Positions 33,805 through 41,815 of a stretch of 64,000 nt of DNA are shown piece after piece. Below the pieces are notes generated by a model. That model made no database searches, was not told the DNA's origin, and saw only the letters and a list, made by a program, of their open reading frames with translations. A program made the translations under genes and the position numbers. How positions within the stretch are numbered: the stretch's first letter is position 1; the number at the start of each line of letters is the position of its first letter. The DNA comes from Massiliimalia timonensis (GTDB taxonomy: Bacteria; Bacillota; Clostridia; Oscillospirales; Ruminococcaceae). Where the stretch lies: NCBI RefSeq assembly GCF_900186585.1, contig NZ_FYDD01000002.1, positions 310,001 through 374,000 of the forward strand, written 5' to 3'.

Positions 33805-34503
33805 ATGGAAGAATCAAAAATCTTGGTAGTGGACGATAATAAAGAGATCCGAGAGATCATCAACATCCTGTTATCTGGGGAGGGGTATCAGGTGATTGAG
33901 GCAAACGACGGCTTGAAGGCTTTGGATCAGATCATGCAGCATGAATTTGACCTGATCATTTTGGATGTGATGATGCCAAAGATGAACGGATATCAAACCT
34001 GTCTGGAGATCCGGAAGATCAGCAATGCGCCTATTTTGTTTTTAAGCGCAAAATCTCAGGATGGGGACAAGACGCTGGGATTTTCCAGCGGCGGGGATGA
34101 TTATCTTCCAAAGCCCTTTTCTTACAGTGAATTGGTGGGCAGGGTCAAGGCATTGATCCGCCGGTACCACGTATACCGCGGAAAAGAAGAAGTGATGTCT
34201 GAACCGGTCATCCAGATCAAGCAAATGACGATTGATGAAGCATCTGGGACAGTGAAGATCCAAGGGAAAAAGGTGGAGCTGACTGACACAGAGTTTGCCA
34301 TGCTTTTATTTTTGGCCAAAAATAGGAAGCGCACCCTTTCGGCCGAACAGCTTTACGAGGCGGTATGGAAGGAAAATTATTACTACGGGGCCAACAACAC
34401 AGTGATGGTACACATCCGCAACCTGCGGAAGAAAATCGAAAAAGATCCGCAGCATCCAGAGTATATCCGGACCATCTGGGGAAGGGGTTACTGCTGTGAT
34501 TAA
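33805..34503 (+). CDS. OmpR-family response regulator
   Basis: The 232-residue protein has a receiver domain with phosphoacceptor D54 in LIILDVMMPKMNG and the conserved Lys in YLPKPFS, followed by a winged-helix DNA-binding domain (ELTDTEFAMLLFLAKN and YIRTIWGRGYCC). It overlaps the kinase gene by eight bases. The ATG at 33805 follows AGAGAGG; an earlier in-frame codon overlaps the promoter. Envelope-stress control of the divergent glycosylation operon is plausible from position alone. Confidence 0.94.
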   Translation: MEESKILVVDDNKEIREIINILLSGEGYQVIEANDGLKALDQIMQHEFDLIILDVMMPKMNGYQTCLEIRKISNAPILFLSAKSQDGDKTLGFSSGGDDYLPKPFSYSELVGRVKALIRRYHVYRGKEEVMSEPVIQIKQMTIDEASGTVKIQGKKVELTDTEFAMLLFLAKNRKRTLSAEQLYEAVWKENYYYGANNTVMVHIRNLRKKIEKDPQHPEYIRTIWGRGYCCD

Positions 34504-35830
34504 ACAATATCTGTCCAAATTAACGGTCCGCTTGTTTTTTACCATGCTGGTATCCGGTGTTGCGGGGGTGCTGGTGTTCTGCCTGCTGTGGGGGATCCGG
34601 CTCCCGGTTTATCAGGCAATGCGCGATCATCATCTGCTTTCCTCTCGCCAGGGGCAGTTTATTTCTGATTTTGCGGAACGCGCGGTCCAAATCAACGTCC
34701 GCCCAACAAACGAGGAGGAAGAACACCAGCTTTGGGAACTGATCCAAGGTAGGGACGAATATACGGGGATCAGTATTTACGACGCGCAGACCGGTGAATA
34801 TATCACAGGATACTACGCCCCGGTATTGGACGACTTTATTACTGGAAGCCTTTTGAGCGGGGTAGAGGCAGTTTATCTGACCGATGACGAAACCGTTCAG
34901 ATGCGGGTCGCCTTTCAGGATCAGGAGGCGGACGTTTATTTTTACTCCTATTATATCGCTCAGATCATGATCCCTTATCTGGTGCTGAGTCTGCTGATTT
35001 CTTTAGGGGTATTTTTATTTCCGATCCTGCATTTTGTCCGAAGGAGGATGGAATACCTTTGCCAGATTGAAGAAGAGATTTTGGTGATGGCTGAAGGGGA
35101 TTTAAGCCATCCGGTGACAGTAAACGGGACGGATGAGATTGCGGTGCTGGCCAGCCAGCTAAACTCGCTGCGGATCGCGCTGGATGAAAACATTTCGCAG
35201 GAAAAGGAAAGTAGGGGCGCTAATCGGGACCTGATCAGTGCGATGTCCCACGATTTAAAAACGCCGCTGACCACACTGACCGGTTATCTGGAGATCATTA
35301 AGAGGAAACGTTGTTCTGAAGAAAAGCGGGAAGAATATTTAGACCGCTGCCTGAAAAAGGTGGAGGACATCCGGGAATTGTCCGACCGGATGTTTGAGTA
35401 TGCGCTGGTTTTTGAACAGAGTGATACGGTCGAATTTTCGAGCCTTTTGCTGACTGACATCAAGCAAAACCTGATCGAACACATTGATTTCATTGAACTA
35501 GCCGGCTTCCGGGTGAAACGGAACCTGAAGGTGGCTTCGGGGAGCATGCAGGGCAATGGGAACATGATTAAGCGGATCTTCAGCAATCTGTTTTCCAATG
35601 TATTGAAATATGGGGACAAAAATTTTGCCGTTGAGGTAGAAATGCTCTGCAAGCCCGGGCAGGTCGTATTTTCCCTGCGTAACCGCGTGAAGGAGGATGA
35701 CGAACAGGTTGAAAGCAACCGGATCGGCTTAAAGAGCGTGAAGAAGATGGTCTCTCTGCATCATGGGGAATTATATGTGATGTCGGAGGATGGGATCTTT
35801 TCTATTCAAATTACCTTGCCAGTATCATAA
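34496..35830 (+). CDS. Sensor histidine kinase
   Basis: The 444-residue membrane kinase has two transmembrane helices (about residues 10-35 and 155-180) around a 120-residue external sensor, then a HAMP domain, a HisKA domain with H252 in SHDLKTPLTTLTGY, and a HATPase domain. The N box (MIKRIFSNLFSNVLKYGD) and a short G2-like segment (NRIGLKSVKKM) remain, but the DxGxG G1 box is not evident, a feature seen in some clostridial kinases. The start is GTG within the regulator gene. Confidence 0.9.
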   Translation: MIKQYLSKLTVRLFFTMLVSGVAGVLVFCLLWGIRLPVYQAMRDHHLLSSRQGQFISDFAERAVQINVRPTNEEEEHQLWELIQGRDEYTGISIYDAQTGEYITGYYAPVLDDFITGSLLSGVEAVYLTDDETVQMRVAFQDQEADVYFYSYYIAQIMIPYLVLSLLISLGVFLFPILHFVRRRMEYLCQIEEEILVMAEGDLSHPVTVNGTDEIAVLASQLNSLRIALDENISQEKESRGANRDLISAMSHDLKTPLTTLTGYLEIIKRKRCSEEKREEYLDRCLKKVEDIRELSDRMFEYALVFEQSDTVEFSSLLLTDIKQNLIEHIDFIELAGFRVKRNLKVASGSMQGNGNMIKRIFSNLFSNVLKYGDKNFAVEVEMLCKPGQVVFSLRNRVKEDDEQVESNRIGLKSVKKMVSLHHGELYVMSEDGIFSIQITLPVS

Positions 35831-35870
35831 AACAAAGGGATGATGAATATTCATCATCCCTTTGTTTTAT
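35827..35870. terminator. 44-bp perfect palindrome acting as bidirectional terminator
   Basis: Arms 35827-35848 and 35849-35870 are exact complements. It follows the kinase stop and contains the last codons and stop of the convergent FliB-like gene, ending in TTTGTTTTAT. Confidence 0.82.
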
Positions 35871-36990
35871 GAGTGAAAAGTAACGAGAAAAGCGCGTCTA
35901 AGGAAAAGCAATCCTCTTCCCAGCTTTTTAAATAGAATGCGTCCAGATTTTCCGGAGAGTATTCTATCTCCCGGGAATAATCCTTGGCGTTGCCGACCCG
36001 CTGATCACTGGTAAGGGTCCCCGTACCTGAAAAAGTGCTCAGATCACACAGGTAAATCAACAAAAAACTGCAAACGGCCAGTTTCACCTTTGGCAGTACC
36101 TCCAGATCAAAGACAGCTTTTAGAAAATACCGGAACAGGAAGTAAACGAGCAGGTGCTCATACTCATGGTTCCTTTCTTGACATGCCGCTAAAAACGCAG
36201 ACTGTAGCTTTAACAGCTCAGGAAGAGCAACGGATAACTGCCTCAGCTTTTTCATCCAGCTTTGACGGTCCGGCTCCAATCCCTGATAAAAGGAGAGCAT
36301 CCCCTGAAAAACAGATTCCTGCTCCCAGCAGGCCTCCTGTTTTAATTGTTCCAGCAAAGCGGCACGCTGTATGGGGTCTTCCGCCTGTTTGCAAAGTTTT
36401 GGAATCAAATCCGGGCTGTTAAGATCCAATGCGGACTGAAGCTGGTCGGCAAAGTCGAGCAGCAGGGCACACCGTTCTTCTATGGAAAGCGTGCGCTCCT
36501 GGGCAAGGTGAAACGCAGTATTCCGGGCTTGGAAAAGTATATCTAAAAGCGGAGGGGGAGCTTCCTTCTGTTCTCCGGGCAGGGACTGTTCCAGCTCCAG
36601 AAAGGCGATCGGTTCCCTTTGCGCAAATAAAAGCCGCCCGGCCTCCTCACAGCAAAGCCCCAGCCCGGCCTCCTGAAAACTTCCGAACCATTCAAAAAAG
36701 CGGGGATGGTCCCGGCAGATCTGGCAAAGCTGTTCTTCTCCTGCAAACAGGATCAGGTCACACAAATGCTCTTGATTTAAAAAGGGGCACTGTTCCCCGT
36801 GAAGCAGAAAATGCGGGCCGCCTGCTTCGGAAATAGATTGGCGGAGCCGTTCTCCCATAGTGCCGGGCAAATTACGGTAACGCGCAAAGCTTTGCTGGTC
36901 GATCTCGATCTCCCAGCCGATGCAGCAGTTGTCCCGGCAGGCGGAACCAGTACATTGAAATGATGGATAATAATAGGGAACACGAAGCAT
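35854..36990 (-). CDS. FliB-like Cys-rich protein (flagellin lysine N-methylase family)
   Basis: The 378-residue protein has the Cys pattern of FliB: FQCTGSACRDNCCIGWEIEID near the N-terminus, then CPFLNQEHLCDLI, CQICRDHPRF and GLCCEEAGRLL, expected to bind an iron-sulfur cluster. FliB methylates lysines of flagellin in Salmonella, but no flagellar gene is in this window and the clostridial homologues may have other substrates. The rest of the protein is mostly helical. Its 3' end lies inside a terminator palindrome. Confidence 0.78.
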   Translation of the reverse strand: MLRVPYYYPSFQCTGSACRDNCCIGWEIEIDQQSFARYRNLPGTMGERLRQSISEAGGPHFLLHGEQCPFLNQEHLCDLILFAGEEQLCQICRDHPRFFEWFGSFQEAGLGLCCEEAGRLLFAQREPIAFLELEQSLPGEQKEAPPPLLDILFQARNTAFHLAQERTLSIEERCALLLDFADQLQSALDLNSPDLIPKLCKQAEDPIQRAALLEQLKQEACWEQESVFQGMLSFYQGLEPDRQSWMKKLRQLSVALPELLKLQSAFLAACQERNHEYEHLLVYFLFRYFLKAVFDLEVLPKVKLAVCSFLLIYLCDLSTFSGTGTLTSDQRVGNAKDYSREIEYSPENLDAFYLKSWEEDCFSLDALFSLLFTHKTKG

Positions 36991-37008
36991 AGAGTATCCT
37001 TTCTTACC

Positions 37009-37036
37009 AAAAACAGGCCGCGGTTTTCCACGGCCT
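37009..37036 (-). terminator. Intrinsic terminator after the second MATE gene
   Basis: On the minus strand a 9-bp GC-rich stem (37036-37028 with 37023-37015, loop AAAA) is followed by GTTTTT. Confidence 0.85.
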
Positions 37037-37041
37037 TGCGC

Positions 37042-38430
37042 TTAGATATTAGATGATCCTTTCGATTCCTGCGGCGAAACCGTGCCGGCTTTCTTTTTCC
37101 AGCGGTGAAAAAAGATGATAAAACAGATCAGATGTCCCAGCAGGGCAACTGCCCAAGAGACCGGATAGGACAGGTACAGCATAAACAAACTGCGGTTTGC
37201 CGCAAAAGCCGTATAGATCCATAGCACTCGCACCCCGCAGGCGCCTGCCAGTGAAACGATGGTAGGGGTGACCGAATATCCCAGTCCGCGGATCGCGCCG
37301 CAGGCAACATCCATCATCCCGCAGAGATAATACGTTAAGCAAAGGACATATAAATTTTGCATCCCGAACGGGACAATATCCGGATCTGGGGAATAAATGC
37401 TGAGCAACTGAGGCCCAAACAAGACAGCCAGCCCGCCAAGCACCAGCCCCACGGCAGAGGTACAGGCCATACACCGTCCAAGCACTGCCAGCACACGTTT
37501 GGGCTTTTGGGCGCCGACATTTTGGCTGGTAAAGCTCAATGACGCTTGATAAAAGGCGCACATGGCATTGTAAACAAACCCTTGAATATTAGAAGAAGCA
37601 GTATGCCCAGCCATTACTAAGGAGCCAAATGAATTGACAGACGACTGCACGGTAACATTGGAGATCCCAAATACAGCCCCTTGGATCCCAGCCGGGAGGC
37701 CCACCCTTACAATAGAAAGAAATTTTTTCTTTTTAATGCGCAGCTCCCTGATACTTAAGTGGTAATAGCCGTGGTCCTGAATCAGGCACATGACCACCAG
37801 CGCAGCGGACAAAGCCTGAGAGATAATGGTGGCTAAAGCGACTCCGGCAACCCCCATGTTCCATACGATTACGAAAAACAGGTTGAGCAGTACATTTAAA
37901 ACGCCGGCGATCAGCAAAAAGATGAGCGGTCGGCGGGTATCCCCCACCGCGCGCAGCAAAGCGGCGCCGAAGTTATAGATCATGAATGCGGGCATCCCCA
38001 CAAAAATGATCCGCATATATAGTACGGACTGCTCCAGCACATCGTCCGGGGTCCCCATCAGCTGCAGCATTGGCTCTGCCAGAAGGATACCCAGAAAGAT
38101 CAAAATAACACCCGAAACAGCGCTCAATAGCATGGAGGTATGTACGTCATCATGGACCTCATCCCAGTGCTGGGCGCCGTAATCCTGTGCCATGATGACA
38201 TTACTGCCAATGGAAAGCCCCATAAAAATGTTGATGATAAGATTATTTAGGGAACTGGTCGACCCAACGGCCGCCAACGCCTGGCTGCCGGTAAACTGCC
38301 CGACCACCACAATATCTGCGGCGTTAAAAAGAAGCTGTAGGATGCTGGAAAACATCAAAGGGATCGCAAAGCGCAGAAGCTTTCCCAGCAAAGGCCCGTT
38401 GCACATGTCGATTTCATAAGAACGTTTCAT
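37042..38430 (-). CDS. MATE family efflux protein
   Basis: The 462-residue protein has twelve predicted helices and starts MKRSYEIDMCNGPLLGKLLRFAIPLMFSSILQ, a clostridial MATE subgroup. The YNFGAALLRAVGDTRRPL segment, a MATE hallmark, is present. It stands alone with its own promoter and terminator. The exported compound is not evident. Confidence 0.9.
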   Translation of the reverse strand: MKRSYEIDMCNGPLLGKLLRFAIPLMFSSILQLLFNAADIVVVGQFTGSQALAAVGSTSSLNNLIINIFMGLSIGSNVIMAQDYGAQHWDEVHDDVHTSMLLSAVSGVILIFLGILLAEPMLQLMGTPDDVLEQSVLYMRIIFVGMPAFMIYNFGAALLRAVGDTRRPLIFLLIAGVLNVLLNLFFVIVWNMGVAGVALATIISQALSAALVVMCLIQDHGYYHLSIRELRIKKKKFLSIVRVGLPAGIQGAVFGISNVTVQSSVNSFGSLVMAGHTASSNIQGFVYNAMCAFYQASLSFTSQNVGAQKPKRVLAVLGRCMACTSAVGLVLGGLAVLFGPQLLSIYSPDPDIVPFGMQNLYVLCLTYYLCGMMDVACGAIRGLGYSVTPTIVSLAGACGVRVLWIYTAFAANRSLFMLYLSYPVSWAVALLGHLICFIIFFHRWKKKAGTVSPQESKGSSNI

Positions 38431-38474
38431 GTCATTCTCCCTGCCCGATAGGAAAAATTTTATCTACCTGTTTT

Positions 38475-38503
38475 ATTCTATTGCTTTCCCTTTAAAAAAA
38501 CAA
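38475..38503 (-). promoter_or_regulatory. Promoter for the second MATE gene
   Basis: On the minus strand TTGTTT (38503-38498) and TAGAAT (38480-38475) are 17 bp apart, 45 bp before the ATG. Confidence 0.65.
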
Positions 38504-38847
38504 GAATTTGAGAGGTTTTTCTAATAAATCCACAAAAAACAATGCAAAAATTTTCTATTCGAAAGGGGGCGGGGAAAGAAAAACTACCTAATATGCAATA
38601 ATCGAAGGTTATAAGACAAAAATGCTAAAGGCATGAAGGGTCTTTGCACGACCTTTTGCATGAAACGGCAATCCGTGATACAATATAGACAATATCAGCT
38701 TTTTGAAGATGCCGTTGGATTTCTATTGTTGGTTATAATCATACCACCCTTTGGGAAAATTAAATTTACGAAACGATTGGCGGCAAAAGCTGCACATTGG
38801 ACCGATTAAAAAACGGCTGAAGGAAAGCTTGGAAAGGAAAAAAGTTT
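38504..38847 (+). other. Intergenic region with a promoter and inverted repeat
   Basis: No gene is seen. TTGCAT (38656-38661) and TACAAT (38679-38684), 17 bp apart, form a good promoter for the downstream small gene. Seven-base inverted repeats AACGGCA and TGCCGTT lie on either side of its -10. The predicted 5' leader is about 155 nt, long for a 61-codon gene. A second TATAAT at 38734-38739 has no matching -35. Confidence 0.5.
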
Positions 38848-39033
38848 ATGGGGAAACAGACCACAGGCTGTGATTATTGTTCACACTACATCTTTGATGA
38901 GATTTGTCAATGCTATCTTTGTGAAGTCGATCTGGACGAGGATGAAATGGCGAGATTTTTGACCAATTCTTTTTCAAACTGCCCTTACTTCCAGTTTCAT
39001 GATGAATACAGGATTGTGCGCAAACAAAATTAA
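38848..39033 (+). CDS. Small Cys-rich protein, DUF6472-like
   Basis: The 61-residue protein has paired cysteines (CDYC near the N-terminus, CQCYLCEVD in the middle and a Cys in NCPYFQF) that suggest a zinc or iron site, and a DLDEDEMARFL segment. I recognise it as a widespread clostridial small protein, tentatively DUF6472, of unknown function. GGAAAGG lies before the ATG. Confidence 0.75.
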   Translation: MGKQTTGCDYCSHYIFDEICQCYLCEVDLDEDEMARFLTNSFSNCPYFQFHDEYRIVRKQN

Positions 39034-39111
39034 ATTGCTGCCGGGTTCTTTTTTACATTTTCCGCATAGGGATATGGCTTTTGGCATACCCTAACAAGGG
39101 AGATGATTGTG

Positions 39112-39576
39112 ATGCAATTTTCATGGAAACGGTTTCTTTTCAATTTGGCAGCCCCGCTGGCAGTGGGCGGATTATCGGCGCTGATCACAGGCAATAGCAT
39201 GGGGGTTTATAAAACCATACAGCGTCCTCCGTTTTCTCCGCCGGGAATCGTGTTTCCGATCGTGTGGACGGTCTTGTTTTGCTTGATGGGTATTTCGGCT
39301 TATTTGGTTTCCTCTGACCGGGAACACCGGCGCGCTCGGGCATGGAAGGCATATATCCTACAGCTGGCGGTTAATTTTTTCTGGCCGGTTTTGTTCTTTT
39401 GTCTGCATTGGTATGGGTTTGCCTTTTTCTGGCTGCTTTTTCTGATAGGGCTGGTAATCTGGATGATCCGGGAATTTATGCTGTTGAACAAAGCCGCGGG
39501 GCTGTTGCAGCTTCCGTATTTTATCTGGCTTCTTTTCGCGGGTTACCTGAATTTAGGCGTATGGCTGTTAAACTGA
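39112..39576 (+). CDS. TspO/MBR family membrane protein
   Basis: The 154-residue protein has five predicted helices and the family residues: IQRPPFSPPGIVFPIVWTVLFCLMGIS, WPVLFF and the C-terminal LPYFIWLLFAGYLN. TspO proteins bind porphyrins and related ligands; the bacterial role is unclear. The ATG at 39112 lies nine bases after AAGGGAG, better than an ATG at 39103 inside it. Confidence 0.9.
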   Translation: MQFSWKRFLFNLAAPLAVGGLSALITGNSMGVYKTIQRPPFSPPGIVFPIVWTVLFCLMGISAYLVSSDREHRRARAWKAYILQLAVNFFWPVLFFCLHWYGFAFFWLLFLIGLVIWMIREFMLLNKAAGLLQLPYFIWLLFAGYLNLGVWLLN

Positions 39577-39579
39577 AGA

Positions 39580-39614
39580 AAAAATCCTCAGCAGGGTTCC
39601 TGCTGAGGATTTTT
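39580..39614. terminator. Bidirectional terminator
   Basis: A 16-bp stem (39580-39595 with 39599-39614) with a 3-base loop ends in T-rich sequence on the plus strand and a T run on the minus strand. Confidence 0.9.
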
Positions 39615-39933
39615 ATTTTTTCTTTTTGGCTTTCGGTTCGGGGAGCTCCGGATACATTGCCCGAACCAATGCTGATAAAAACGCTTTGTTCTCGACGTCT
39701 TCTACGACAAGCATTGGTTTTGCGCCCGGATAGGGCTCCTCCAAAACGTTTTGCGGCAGCATTGCCTTGGCGCAAGCAACCGGCTTTACCATGAAGCGGT
39801 TGTCGTAAATACCGCCGACTAGCTTTCCACAGCAGTAAATCAAGTATTCACCCATCATAGGCCGGCAGGTGATTCCATCAGTATCAGAAAGCTGTTCTAG
39901 TATAAATTGGCAGTATTCTTTGCTGGTAGCCAT
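39613..39933 (-). CDS. TfoX N-terminal domain protein
   Basis: The 106-residue protein is a stand-alone TfoX/Sxy N-terminal domain: CRPMMGEYLIYCCGKLVGGIYDNRFMVKP is the family core, with a basic KAKKKK tail. TfoX regulates competence in Proteobacteria; the single-domain clostridial versions have no known role. It is 33 bp downstream of the third MATE gene on the same strand and is likely in its transcript. Confidence 0.85.
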   Translation of the reverse strand: MATSKEYCQFILEQLSDTDGITCRPMMGEYLIYCCGKLVGGIYDNRFMVKPVACAKAMLPQNVLEEPYPGAKPMLVVEDVENKAFLSALVRAMYPELPEPKAKKKK

Positions 39934-39966
39934 CGTTTTATGCCCCTTTCTTTTTTGGAGAATCTG

Positions 39967-41322
39967 TCAGGCGCTTGTCCCAGATTGCCTTTGCCCGGTT
40001 ATCTTCCATTTCCCAGTCCGGTATTCCAGATAGGAAACGATAAAGTTGGCCGCCCAGCCAAACGGCACGGCATACCAAACCATATCTACACCAAACTGCG
40101 GTGCAAAAATCAAAGCAACTGATACACGGATCGTGAGATTTACCAAATTGGCGATAGTAAACATCAGCATATCCCCAGCGCCCCGCAGCAGGCCGTCTGT
40201 CACCATTTTGATGCCAATGACCCCGAAGAACCACCCCATAAAGGTCAGGTAGTTATTTCCGGTCTGCAAGGCAAGCTGTGTTCCTTCGCTGCCAAGAAAC
40301 ATCATGATGATCGAATCATGGAACAACTGCAGTATCACACAGATCAAGACCGCAAACATCCCCACCAGCTTTAAGCAGGCGTGATACCCGTTTAGAACAC
40401 GGTTTTGCTGTTTTGCCCCTATGTTTTGGGCGGTAAAGGTAGACATGGCATTTCCCAGCGCGGCCATAGGAACGACGACGATCCCCTCTACCCGCATAGC
40501 GGCCGAAAATCCAGCAAGGACCTCTACACCGAAGCTGTTTACCACAGACTGCACCAGCATCATACCGATTGATACCGTAGATTGCTGTAAAATGGAGGGC
40601 AGCGCAATCTGAGTCATGGTTTTTAGCTCTGAAAAGTCGAACAGCGCCTGTTTGGAAGTGGAATAGCCGGAAAGCTCCCGCAGGAAGAGGAAAAAGGAAA
40701 CCACGGCCGAGATGCCCTGTGCGATCAGGGTAGCCCAAGCGACGCCTGCAACGCCTAGATTGAAAGAACACACAAAAACCAAATCCAGCACGATATTGAA
40801 AACAGAGGAGAAGATCAGCAGATACAGCGGGATACGGGATTTCCCCAGTGCATTGAACATAGCGGAAAGGACGTTATATAAAAATAAAAACGGCAGACCA
40901 ATAAAATAGATATTTAGGTATTCGGTTGCCATATCCAGAATATTTTCCGGGGTGTTTAACAGCTGCATGATCTGCCGGCTGAACACCAGCCCCAATGCTC
41001 CCAGCGTAAGACTGAGGATCAAAAAGGAGAACAGCGCCGTATAGGCAGACTGTTTCATTTCCCCATATCTTCTGGCACCGAAATAACGGCTGGTGATCAC
41101 CGAAGCCCCTACCCCGCCGCCGATTGCGATCGAAATAAACACGCTGGTCAGGGAATAGGACGCGCCCACAGCCGCCAGGGCGTTTTCACTGACAAACCGC
41201 CCGACAATGACCGAATCGGCCATGGTGTAAAACTGCTGGAACAGGTTGCCGATAATCATGGGCAGGGAGAAAATGAACAGCGCTTTCATCGGGTTTTGAT
41301 GTATCAGGTATTCTTTATCCAT
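39967..41322 (-). CDS. MATE family efflux protein with operator-controlled promoter
   Basis: The 451-residue protein has twelve predicted helices and begins NPMKALFIFSLPMIIGNLFQQFYTMADSVIVGRFVS, characteristic of one clostridial MATE group. It has a 180-base leader with two copies of a palindromic site, one at the transcription start, suggesting control by a local or distant repressor. AAGGGAGG lies before the ATG, somewhat distant. TfoX-N follows. Confidence 0.9.
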   Translation of the reverse strand: MDKEYLIHQNPMKALFIFSLPMIIGNLFQQFYTMADSVIVGRFVSENALAAVGASYSLTSVFISIAIGGGVGASVITSRYFGARRYGEMKQSAYTALFSFLILSLTLGALGLVFSRQIMQLLNTPENILDMATEYLNIYFIGLPFLFLYNVLSAMFNALGKSRIPLYLLIFSSVFNIVLDLVFVCSFNLGVAGVAWATLIAQGISAVVSFFLFLRELSGYSTSKQALFDFSELKTMTQIALPSILQQSTVSIGMMLVQSVVNSFGVEVLAGFSAAMRVEGIVVVPMAALGNAMSTFTAQNIGAKQQNRVLNGYHACLKLVGMFAVLICVILQLFHDSIIMMFLGSEGTQLALQTGNNYLTFMGWFFGVIGIKMVTDGLLRGAGDMLMFTIANLVNLTIRVSVALIFAPQFGVDMVWYAVPFGWAANFIVSYLEYRTGKWKITGQRQSGTSA

Positions 41323-41372
41323 GAATTGTTAGACTGCCTCCCTTTTTAAAGGTGATTTTTATTTTCAATCCA

Positions 41373-41389
41373 CTAAACGACCCGTTTAG
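41373..41389 (-). promoter_or_regulatory. Downstream operator copy, 7-3-7 palindrome
   Basis: The 17-bp site has the core TAAACG-N3-CGTTTA, the same 15 bases as the copy at 41480-41500. It lies in the 5' leader of the MATE gene. Confidence 0.65.
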
Positions 41390-41479
41390 CTTCGTTGTGA
41401 TACCCGCAGGCCTGCCGTGATAAAAACGGCGGTGCCGTAAGGCAGGAAAGAACTTGATTCTGAGAGCCGTTTTTTGTGA

Positions 41480-41500
41480 CGTTAAACGACCCGTTTAACG
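41480..41500 (-). promoter_or_regulatory. Operator at the transcription start, 9-3-9 palindrome
   Basis: The 21-bp palindrome begins three bases after the -10 box of the MATE promoter, covering the start of transcription. The form resembles TetR-family sites. No regulator gene is adjacent. Confidence 0.72.
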
Positions 41501-41502
41501 TT

Positions 41503-41532
41503 ATTATACCATCTTTCTCCAAAAGATGAAAA
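41503..41532 (-). promoter_or_regulatory. Promoter for the third MATE gene
   Basis: On the minus strand TTTTCA (41532-41527) and TATAAT (41508-41503) are 18 bp apart. The rest of the 493-bp gap up to 41743 is AT-rich with no gene. Confidence 0.65.
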
Positions 41533-41742
41533 CTCTTTTTTAGAAAGCTTTCTAAAATACTTGCAGTGATCAAGCTTTGTCATAAAACCTGCCGCATCCC
41601 TGAATGTAGTTTTATTTTGCCGTTTTTTTAAAAGAAATCTCATAAATTTTAAAGTTTTTTACTCCTGTGGAAATATTTGTAAAAAAACAGGCATTTCTTT
41701 TAAGAAATAACAGGAAATTGCGATGAAGTTTTTGATCGTCTG

Positions 41743-41751
41743 TGATATAAT
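41743..41751 (+). promoter_or_regulatory. Extended -10 promoter for the GH4-GH51 operon
   Basis: TGATATAAT is an extended -10 element; no good -35 is found 17 bp upstream. The ATG follows 65 bp later. Confidence 0.5.
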
Positions 41752-41815
41752 ATACAAAATTTTAATTGAATAAGGGCTTGCCTGCGGAAAATGGGAGTCT
41801 GGAAAGAGGCGGACA

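Noticed and set aside
37049-37561. 170-codon minus-strand frame within the MATE gene
   Set aside because: It is an alternative frame of the MATE gene with no protein features of its own.
41480-41500. Guanidine-type (mini-ykkC) riboswitch for the MATE gene
   Set aside because: The two palindromes could form hairpins, but the loops do not show the conserved ACGR pattern and the position on the start site fits DNA operators better.
41373-41573. 66-codon minus-strand frame upstream of the MATE gene
   Set aside because: It runs over the promoter and both operators and has no protein features.
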